From positions 1 to 5,928 of the forward strand of contig SBFU01000075.1 of assembly GCA_006227785.1 (NCBI GenBank): a stretch of DNA of 5,928 nt. Reading direction: 5' to 3'. Below, one piece after another: positions 1-4,773 of this stretch. Source of the stretch: Burkholderiales bacterium. GTDB taxonomy: Bacteria > Pseudomonadota > Gammaproteobacteria > Burkholderiales > Burkholderiaceae_C. The notes below the pieces were generated by a model, which worked only from the letters and a program-made list of their open reading frames with translations, searched no databases and was not told where the DNA came from. A program made the translations under genes and the position numbers. The first letter of the stretch is position 1. Each line of letters opens with the position of its first letter.

Positions 1-1564
1 TGGCGATCATGTCGCGCAGCCGGGCGCGCCCGTTCTCCGGGTAGAAGCCGGTGTGGTCGATGGCCTCCAGCGCCATCTGGCGCAGCGTCTTCGGCGCCTT
101 GTCGGTGGTGAAGACGCCTTCGCCTTCGTCCATGCGCACGAACCACTGCGCCGCGGCGCGGTAGATCACCGGCGTCTTGTGGCGCCAGCAGTGCGGGTAG
201 CTGTGGGTGATGGGCTGCGTGGCCATCAGGCGGCCGTGCTCGCGCAGGGTCTCGATGATGACCGGACAAGCTTTCCAGATATGCTGGCCGCCAAACAGCG
301 GCAACTCGTCGGTGTAGACACCGTTGCCCTGCACCGGGTTGAGGATGTCGTCGTAGGCCAGGCCGTGCGCGACGCAGCTGTTGAAGTCGTCCACGCCATA
401 GGCGGGGGCCGAGTGCACGATGCCGGTGCCGTCGCCGTCGCTGACATAGTCGGCCAGGTACAACGGCGACTGGCGCTTGTAGCTGTACTTGCTGCTGCCC
501 GTTTCCAGGTCGTGCAGCGGGTGGCGGAAGATCTGGCCACGCAGGGCTTCCCCCTTGGCCGTGGCGAGCACGTTGCCCGTCAGACCAAAACGCTCCAGGC
601 ACTTCTCGACCAGGCTGGCGCCCAGCAGCAGCACGCCTTTGGGGGTGTCGACCAGGGCGTACTCCAGCTCGGGGTGGGCGTTGAGCGCCTGGTTGGCAGG
701 GATGGTCCAGGCGGTGGTGGTCCAGATGACAGCGAAGGCCTGCTTGCCGGCCGGCAGCGCTGCCAGACCGAAGGCTTTGGCCAGACCGGCGGCGTCGTCA
801 GACTCGAAGGCCACGTCCAGGGTGTCGCTCTTCTTGTCGGCGTATTCGATCTCGAATTCGGCCAGCGAACTGCCGCAGTCGAAGCACCAGTAGACGGGCT
901 TCAAGCCGCGGTAGACGAAGCCACGCTCGATCACGCGCTTGAAGGCGCGGATCTGGCCCGCCTCGTTGGCCGGGTCCATGGTGCGGTAGGGGCGCTCCCA
1001 GTCGCCCAGCACGCCCAGGCGCTTGAAGTCTTCGCGCTGCTGGTCGATCTGCTCGGTGGCGTAGGCCCGGCTCTTGGCCTGCATGTCGTCGCGGCTGAGG
1101 TTGCGGCCGTGCAGCTTTTCGATGGCGTTCTCGATGGGCAGGCCGTGGCAATCCCAGCCCGGGATGTACTGCGCGTCGAAGCCGGCGAGCTGGCGGCTCT
1201 TGACGATCATGTCCTTGAGCACCTTGTTCAGCGCATGGCCGATGTGCAGCTTGCCGTTGGCGTAGGGCGGACCGTCGTGCAGCACGAACAGCGGCGCGCC
1301 CTGGCGGGCTTCGCGCAGGCGCTTGTAGAGGCCGCCAGATCGTCCGCCGGGCCGCCCCAAGGACGACTGCACCCCCTCGGGGGGCCTGGCTTCGCCAGGA
1401 ATGGGGGCTGGGTCATTCCATTCCGATACCCAGCCCGGTTCGCGCTTGGGCAGGTCGCCGCGCATCGGGAACGGGGTGTCGGGCATGTTCAGGGTGGCGC
1501 GGTAGGCGCCACCCGAGCTCTCGTTCTTCGCCTCGGACTTGGCAGGGGTGTTCTTGTCGGACAT
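1..1564 (-). CDS. ileS: Isoleucyl-tRNA synthetase, N-terminal 521 residues (3' part beyond left edge)
   Basis: Cytoplasmic class I aminoacyl-tRNA synthetase that charges tRNA-Ile with isoleucine and edits misactivated valine. Seen: start ATG at 1564 (MSDKNTPAK...), then the family N-terminus with [18 protein letters not shown] (residues 26-43). The Rossmann strand follows with [12 protein letters not shown] and the HIGH motif at 107-110, then [12 protein letters not shown]. The CP1 editing domain shows the Thr-rich [14 protein letters not shown] (from residue 281) and [11 protein letters not shown] (384-394), in which H384 and D393 match E. coli H333 and D342. The frame runs off the edge at ...RARLRDMIA, just before the expected NRPDWCISRQR; the KMSKS loop and C-terminal zinc domain lie outside. 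Only a weak AG-rich ribosome site (GAGAG) precedes the ATG. Odd: about 26 extra residues (52-77), Pro/Gly/Arg-rich, sit between WVSEWND and LYKRLREA, where homologues are continuous. It lies 111 bases after ribF in the usual operon order. Confidence 0.97.
   Translation of the reverse strand, partial: MSDKNTPAKSEAKNESSGGAYRATLNMPDTPFPMRGDLPKREPGWVSEWNDPAPIPGEARPPEGVQSSLGRPGGRSGGLYKRLREARQGAPLFVLHDGPPYANGKLHIGHALNKVLKDMIVKSRQLAGFDAQYIPGWDCHGLPIENAIEKLHGRNLSRDDMQAKSRAYATEQIDQQREDFKRLGVLGDWERPYRTMDPANEAGQIRAFKRVIERGFVYRGLKPVYWCFDCGSSLAEFEIEYADKKSDTLDVAFESDDAAGLAKAFGLAALPAGKQAFAVIWTTTAWTIPANQALNAHPELEYALVDTPKGVLLLGASLVEKCLERFGLTGNVLATAKGEALRGQIFRHPLHDLETGSSKYSYKRQSPLYLADYVSDGDGTGIVHSAPAYGVDDFNSCVAHGLAYDDILNPVQGNGVYTDELPLFGGQHIWKACPVIIETLREHGRLMATQPITHSYPHCWRHKTPVIYRAAAQWFVRMDEGEGVFTTDKAPKTLRQMALEAIDHTGFYPENGRARLRDMIA
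1334..1414. repeat. Palindromic repeat element inserted in frame inside ileS
   Basis: The DNA encoding the extra residues of IleS is a compact double-hairpin element. On the plus strand it has GCCGGGCCGC (1346-1355), a C5/G5 hairpin (1372-1376 with 1379-1383 or 1380-1384), a perfect 6-bp hairpin CCTGGC-TTC-GCCAGG (1385-1399), and a G-rich end finishing in GGGTC (1410-1414). The same order of parts occurs at 3553-3617 outside genes. The extra length is about 78 bases, a multiple of three, with no stop in the ileS frame. The outer limits are uncertain by several bases, and I see no clear target duplication. That it is a mobile or amplifying repeat is inferred from structure and from my recollection of similar intergenic repeats in Comamonadaceae. 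Confidence 0.7.
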
Positions 1565-1579
1565 GTGGGGTCTCTCAGA

Positions 1580-1656
1580 GGGCTTCGACAGGCTCGGCCC
1601 GATCGGGAGAAGGGCAGGCGGGTGAGGGGACCGTTCGCCCTGAGCCTGTCGAAGGG
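1580..1656. repeat. Intergenic inverted repeat between ribF and ileS
   Basis: Two arms face each other: CTTCGACAGGCTC (1583-1595) and its exact complement GAGCCTGTCGAAG (1642-1654), 13 bp separated by 46 bases. Weaker pairing continues inward (GGCCCGATCGG against CCGTTCGCCCT). The right arm, CCGTTCGCCCTGAGCCTGTC and onward, has the wording of a repeat I know from many GC-rich proteobacterial intergenic regions. It fills most of the 111-base ribF-ileS gap, so it would be in the transcript if the two genes are co-transcribed. It could fold in the mRNA and affect decay or relative expression. There is no U-run to make it a standard terminator on the minus strand. Confidence 0.75.
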
Positions 1657-1675
1657 CGGCGACCGGGAGGGGCGC

Positions 1676-2758
1676 TCAGCCCTGAATTCGGTCGCGCGTG
1701 GTCTGTCGGCGGGTCTGGGCGTGCAGCGACGAGAAGTACGCGCGTGCGTCTTCACAGTCCTGGGCGATGCCCTGCGTCAGGGCCTCCAGACTGGCGTACT
1801 TGCGCTCGTCGTGCAGTTTGTGCAGCAGATCCACGCGAATGATTTTACCGTAGGCCTCTCCGTCGGGCAGCCGGGTCGACAGGTCGGCAGGCCACGACAG
1901 GCAATGCGTTTCAAGCAGCACGCGCCCGCCGTTGATGTCAGTGGGGTCGAGTGAGGGACGTACCCCCAGGTTGGCCACCCCTTCGAGAGGCGCCTGTTCC
2001 GGTGGCAGCAAGCCGTGCACATGGACCGCAAAAATGCCACTGGCCGCCGGCTTCCAGTGTGCAAAGCGCAGATTGAGGGTGCGGAACCCGTCACCGGCAC
2101 CGGGCCTGCTTTCCGACAGCTGGCGGCCCAGTTTGCGTCCGTGCAGCACGTGCCCGCTGACACTGTACGGACGGCCCAGCAACGCGGCCACCTGGTTCAT
2201 GTCGCCGGCCGCCAGCGCCTCGCGCACCGCCGAGCTGGACACCCGCAGCCCGTGCACTTCGTAGCTCTGCATGCGGGCGACGTCAAAGCCCAGGCGCTGT
2301 CCTGCGGCGTCCAGCATGGCGTAGTCGCCCGCCCGGCGTGCCCCAAAGCGGAAGTCGTCTCCCACCAGGACGTACTTCACGCCCAGACCGTCGACCAGGA
2401 TGTCCTGGATGAAGGCCTCCGGCGCCTGGGCGGCCAGACGCTCGTTGAATGGCAGGATGATGCACTGGTCGACGCCGCAGCGCTCGAGCTCTTGCAGCTT
2501 GTCGCGCAGGGTGGCGATGCGGGCTGGGGCCAGTTCGGGTTTGCGGTGCAGGGCAGCGAAGAAATCGCGTGGATGGGGCTCGAATGTCATCACGCAGCTG
2601 GGCACGCCCCGGTGCTGCGCCTCGTTCTGCAGCAGGGCGAGCATGGCCTGGTGGCCACGGTGCACGCCATCGAAGTTGCCGATGGTCAGAGCGCAGCCGG
2701 CCGCCGGGCCGCGACTCAGGGCTTGTTGCAGGTTCCAGAGACCTCGGATGATTTTCAT
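1676..2758 (-). CDS. ribF: Bifunctional riboflavin kinase / FAD synthetase
   Basis: Phosphorylates riboflavin to FMN and adenylates FMN to FAD in the cytoplasm. Seen in the 360-residue product: an N-terminal FAD synthetase domain with IGNFDGVHRGHQ (26-37, nucleotide-binding), TFEPHPRDFF (58-67), VGDDFRFGARRAGD (132-145) and RVSSSAVREAL (172-182). A C-terminal flavokinase domain follows, with GHVLHGRKLGRQL (202-214), GFRTLNL (the PTAN region, T227 and N229 kept), ANLGVRPSLD, and GGRVLLETH, whose Glu283 is the likely catalytic residue. Start: MKIIRGLW matches the family N-terminus, but no clear Shine-Dalgarno lies upstream (CCGCCTCCCGCCTATCC). An in-frame ATG at 2842 would add 28 unlike-family residues and is less likely. 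A nine-residue loop (215-223) splits GRQL from GFRTLNL. Length slightly exceeds the E. coli enzyme. First gene of the ribF-ileS unit. Confidence 0.97.
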   Translation of the reverse strand: MKIIRGLWNLQQALSRGPAAGCALTIGNFDGVHRGHQAMLALLQNEAQHRGVPSCVMTFEPHPRDFFAALHRKPELAPARIATLRDKLQELERCGVDQCIILPFNERLAAQAPEAFIQDILVDGLGVKYVLVGDDFRFGARRAGDYAMLDAAGQRLGFDVARMQSYEVHGLRVSSSAVREALAAGDMNQVAALLGRPYSVSGHVLHGRKLGRQLSESRPGAGDGFRTLNLRFAHWKPAASGIFAVHVHGLLPPEQAPLEGVANLGVRPSLDPTDINGGRVLLETHCLSWPADLSTRLPDGEAYGKIIRVDLLHKLHDERKYASLEALTQGIAQDCEDARAYFSSLHAQTRRQTTRDRIQG

Positions 2759-2876
2759 GGATAGGCGGGAGGCGGCAGCCCGGTGGCCAGGCCATGCCGG
2801 CGCTGCGCGTCGGCTTGGACGTTCAGGCGCGGTGAAGGCCATTGCCCCGGGTCAGATGACTGTCATGGAAGCACGG

Positions 2877-2886
2877 TATATTGACA
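2877..2886 (+). promoter_or_regulatory. Possible promoter patch for the HNH gene (weak)
   Basis: TATATT at 2877-2882 is the only good -10-like hexamer in the divergent region; if used, transcription would start near 2889 and give a leader of about 80 bases carrying the 2896-2921 hairpin. The -35 region (about 2853-2860, CAGATGAC) matches the sigma-70 consensus poorly, so this is a suggestion only. Confidence 0.2.
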
Positions 2887-2895
2887 CATGCGGCG

Positions 2896-2921
2896 CCACC
2901 CCGCCTTGGGGCGGATGGTGG
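2896..2921. repeat. 10-bp stem hairpin in the leader of the HNH gene
   Basis: CCACC-CCGCC (2896-2905), loop TTGG (2906-2909), GGCGG (2910-2914), two-base bulge AT, GGTGG (2917-2921). All ten pairs are Watson-Crick. No T-run follows on either strand, so it is not a typical intrinsic terminator. The segment CCTTGGGGCGG (2904-2914) is the exact complement of CCGCCCCAAGG (1352-1362) in the ileS-borne element, so it may be a relic of a related repeat, or may act as a leader structure. Confidence 0.55.
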
Positions 2922-2957
2922 GCACCCCAGACAGATTGTCCGCTTGTTCGTCAACGT

Positions 2958-2962
2958 GGAGG
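2958..2962 (+). promoter_or_regulatory. Ribosome binding site fixing the TTG start of the HNH gene
   Basis: GGAGG, followed by TGGGTC, ends six bases before the TTG at 2969. This near-perfect Shine-Dalgarno decides the start: the in-frame ATG at 2888 has no such site and would add 27 residues of unlike-family sequence. Confidence 0.8.
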
Positions 2963-2968
2963 TGGGTC

Positions 2969-3526
2969 TTGAAGGTGTTGAAGTTGTCTGCGCAGGGGCT
3001 TCCCCAGTCCTGGATCAGCCTGGAAGAGGCGGTGTTGCACTACGCCGCCGACGAGGTGCGCTGGGAGATGGGTGCCCAGGTGGCTGTCTTCCGCGGCGGA
3101 CACAACGCGGTCACGGGGCGCCAGTCGATCATCACCATCAACTCCATCATCGGCACCCAGGGCGTACCCCGCATCAACCCCTTCGGTCTGCGCCCGTCGC
3201 TGACCAACAGCAAGCTGTTTGCGCGTGACCGCTGCCTGTGCGCCTACTGTGGCGGTCATTTCCATGAAGACGACCTGACCCGCGAGCACATCATCCCGCT
3301 GGGTCAGCGCGGCCAGGATGTCTGGATGAACGTGGTCACGGCCTGCCGTTCGTGCAACCACCGCAAGGGCAACCGCACGCCCGAACAGGCGCACATGCCC
3401 CTGCTGTATGCGCCTTATGTGCCCAGCCTGTGGGAGGATTTCATCCTGCGCAACCGTCGCATCCTGGCGGACCAGATGGAGTTCCTGATGGCGCACCTGC
3501 CGAAGTCTTCGCGCTTGCATGCATAG
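2969..3526 (+). CDS. Stand-alone HNH endonuclease
   Basis: 185-residue HNH-family protein, a likely metal-dependent nuclease of unknown cellular role. Seen: starting from TTG at 2969 the protein reads MKVLKLSAQGLPQSWISLEE, the N-terminus I recall for this family in Burkholderiales. The nuclease core is C91-A-Y-C94, then REHIIPLGQ with H107, WMNVVTACRSCNHRKG with N121, C126, C129 and H131, then RTPEQA. The two CxxC pairs form the zinc knuckle; H107 and N121 are the HNH catalytic positions. No DNA-binding, methylase or specificity domain is attached and no restriction, toxin-antitoxin or phage gene is adjacent, so it reads as an orphan, chromosomally conserved HNH protein. The N-terminal 85 residues hold no motif I can assign. 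It converges on the dehydrogenase genes with a 96-base gap. Family assignment is firm; biological function is not known. Confidence 0.92.
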   Translation: MKVLKLSAQGLPQSWISLEEAVLHYAADEVRWEMGAQVAVFRGGHNAVTGRQSIITINSIIGTQGVPRINPFGLRPSLTNSKLFARDRCLCAYCGGHFHEDDLTREHIIPLGQRGQDVWMNVVTACRSCNHRKGNRTPEQAHMPLLYAPYVPSLWEDFILRNRRILADQMEFLMAHLPKSSRLHA

Positions 3527-3541
3527 CCGCAAAACGCCGCG

Positions 3542-3623
3542 GAACCGGTCCTGCCGGGCCGCGGGCTCTGCCCCCTTGAAGGGGTGACGCGCCGCAGGCG
3601 CGGCGCGGGGGAGGGTCCGGTTC
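3542..3623. repeat. Intergenic double-hairpin palindromic element between convergent genes
   Basis: An outer inverted repeat GAACCGG (3542-3548) / CCGGTTC (3617-3623) encloses two inner palindromes: CCCCTT-G-AAGGGG (3572-3584) and CGCGCCGC-AGGC-GCGGCGCG (3588-3607). The element contains GCCGGGCCGC (3553-3562) and GGGTC (3613-3617), shared in the same order with the copy inside ileS. Its right end touches the first base of the minus-strand stop codon of the dehydrogenase gene (CTA at 3623-3625). It probably forms a cruciform or RNA fold and may stop transcription from both sides. Confidence 0.75.
3588..3607. terminator. Possible bidirectional terminator hairpin
   Basis: An 8-bp all-GC stem (CGCGCCGC / GCGGCGCG) with loop AGGC lies 61 bases after the HNH stop and 15 bases after the dehydrogenase stop on the other strand. 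It sits where two convergent transcripts would meet. No run of T follows on either strand, so classic intrinsic termination is uncertain. Confidence 0.4.
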
Positions 3624-4738
3624 TAGGCGAACACGCCCGCCGTGTCCTCCATCCGTGCCGACACCTCACCCAGGTGGTGCAGGCTGTCACCAAAGACCAT
3701 CTCCATCTGGGTCAGCTTCTTGAAGTAGTGGCTGACAATGTACTCGTCGGTGACGCCGATGCCGCCGTGCAGCTGCACCGCCTGCTGGCCCAGAAACCGC
3801 ATGCTCTGGCCCAGTTGTACCTTGGCGCGGGCCAGGGCGCGGCGACGCTCCGGTGCGGGCGCGTTCAGCTTGAGACTGGCGTAGTAGCTCATCGATCGCG
3901 CCAGTTCCAGCTGCATCTTCATGTCGGCCACCCGGTGACGCAGGGCCTGGAAGCTGGCGATGGCCACACCGAACTGCTTGCGCGTGTTCATGTACTCGAC
4001 GGTGATCGCCAGCGTCTTGTCCAGCACGCCCACTGCCTCCGCGCAGGTCGCGGCGATGCCGACATCGACCGCGTGCTCAAGTGCATCCTGTCCGTTTGCG
4101 GTGACCAGGCGGGCAGGTGCCTGCTGCAACACCAGCTCGGCGGCGCGGCTGCCATCCTGGGTGAGGTAGCCCCGGGTGCTCACACCGGTTGCCGAGCGCT
4201 CCACCAGGTAGAGCCCCATCTGGCTGCCGGCCATGGCTGGCACCAGGAACGCATCCGCCTGATCGCCGGCGGCGACGATGCTTTTGGCCCCGGAGATTCG
4301 GCAGGTGTCACCACTGCCTTCGGCGGTGGTCTTGCAGGTATCCAGGCGGTAACGCGCACCGCGCTCCTGGTGCGCCAGCACCACCAGTGCCTCGCCTGAT
4401 GCGATTTTCGGTAGCCAGTCGGCCTTGAGACCGGCCCCGGCGTAGCCGCCCAGGACCGCGCCCGCGATCAGCGTCTGTGTCAGGGGCTCAAGCACGATGC
4501 CGCGCCCCAGCTCCTCCATCACCACCATGCCTTCGACCGGACCCATGCCCAGGCCTCCGTCGTCTTCGGCGATGTACAGGCCCGTCAAGCCCAGTTCCGC
4601 CAGTTCGCCATAGGCGCTGCGGTCAAACCCGCCGGCGGCCACGATGGCGCGTCGGCGTTCGAAGTCATAGCCCTTGTCGACCCACTTGCGCACCGCGTCG
4701 CGCAGCTGTTCCTGGTCGTCGGAAAAATCGAAATCCAT
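3623..4738 (-). CDS. Acyl-CoA dehydrogenase, PimD-like small subunit
   Basis: 371-residue acyl-CoA dehydrogenase fold protein, probably one subunit of a heteromeric FAD enzyme that introduces the alpha-beta double bond into an acyl-CoA. Seen: start ATG 4738 (MDFDFSDDQEQLRDAVRKWV) with GGAG about seven bases upstream. N-terminal helical domain includes GLTGLYIAEDDGGLGMGPVE (51-69) and VMEELGRG; C-terminal domain has NTRKQFG (251-257), FQALRHRVADM (263-273) and QLHGGIGVTDEY (322-333), all typical FAD-contact regions. Odd: the usual TEPGAGSD segment is replaced by AHQERGARYRLD (122-133). The Glu position near the C-terminus (MCAD Glu376, in IYEGT) reads VFGDS with Gly350, and the alternative helix G position aligns with Gly227. 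It therefore lacks a normal catalytic base, like PimD-type partners. It follows the other dehydrogenase gene by 35 bases. The substrate cannot be told from sequence. Confidence 0.93.
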   Translation of the reverse strand: MDFDFSDDQEQLRDAVRKWVDKGYDFERRRAIVAAGGFDRSAYGELAELGLTGLYIAEDDGGLGMGPVEGMVVMEELGRGIVLEPLTQTLIAGAVLGGYAGAGLKADWLPKIASGEALVVLAHQERGARYRLDTCKTTAEGSGDTCRISGAKSIVAAGDQADAFLVPAMAGSQMGLYLVERSATGVSTRGYLTQDGSRAAELVLQQAPARLVTANGQDALEHAVDVGIAATCAEAVGVLDKTLAITVEYMNTRKQFGVAIASFQALRHRVADMKMQLELARSMSYYASLKLNAPAPERRRALARAKVQLGQSMRFLGQQAVQLHGGIGVTDEYIVSHYFKKLTQMEMVFGDSLHHLGEVSARMEDTAGVFA

Positions 4739-4773
4739 ATTGGTCTCCGTGTGTTCTGCGTGGACCGAACGGT

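Larger units (their letters stand above)
2759..2968. other. Divergent intergenic region between ribF and the HNH gene
   Basis: This 210-base stretch separates ribF (leftward) from the HNH endonuclease gene (rightward) and must hold the promoters of both, unless ribF is transcribed from elsewhere. The only AT-rich patch is TATATTGACA at 2877-2886. TATATT (2877-2882) could be a plus-strand -10 box, but the sequence 16-18 bases upstream is a poor -35. TTGACA (2881-2886) has no matching -10 at the right distance. I therefore name no promoter with confidence. A strong hairpin lies at 2896-2921. Several short open frames run through here without family resemblance. Confidence 0.5.

Noticed and set aside
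1341..1414. ileS insert as a frameshift or sequencing error
   Set aside because: The frame is the same before and after the insert, no stop occurs, both flanks match the family, and the inserted DNA has ordered hairpins shared with 3542-3623.
1580..1656. An insertion sequence or miniature transposon in the ribF-ileS gap
   Set aside because: There is an inverted repeat but no target duplication or transposase, and the whole unit is under 80 bases, so it is described only as a repeat.
53..1954. A 633-codon open frame on the plus strand opposite ileS and ribF
   Set aside because: It runs exactly antisense to two certain genes, crosses the gap between them, and its product (rich in V, A, G, R, H, Q) matches no family. 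Long antisense frames are common in GC-rich coding DNA.
2888..2968. N-terminal extension of the HNH protein from the ATG at 2888
   Set aside because: The residues encoded here (MRRHPALGRM...) do not look like the family, the hairpin lies within them, and GGAGG is placed ideally for the TTG at 2969.
2759..2968. An FMN riboswitch ahead of ribF
   Set aside because: I see none of the conserved FMN-aptamer segments on the minus strand, and ribF in ribF-ileS operons is usually not under this riboswitch.
2951..3532. A 193-codon minus-strand frame opposite the HNH gene
   Set aside because: The plus strand has the full HNH motif set and a strong ribosome site; the antisense product has no family features.
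3584..4399. A 271-codon plus-strand open frame opposite the dehydrogenase gene
   Set aside because: It is antisense to the clearly conserved acyl-CoA dehydrogenase reading frame, starts inside the hairpin element, and shows no recognisable motif.
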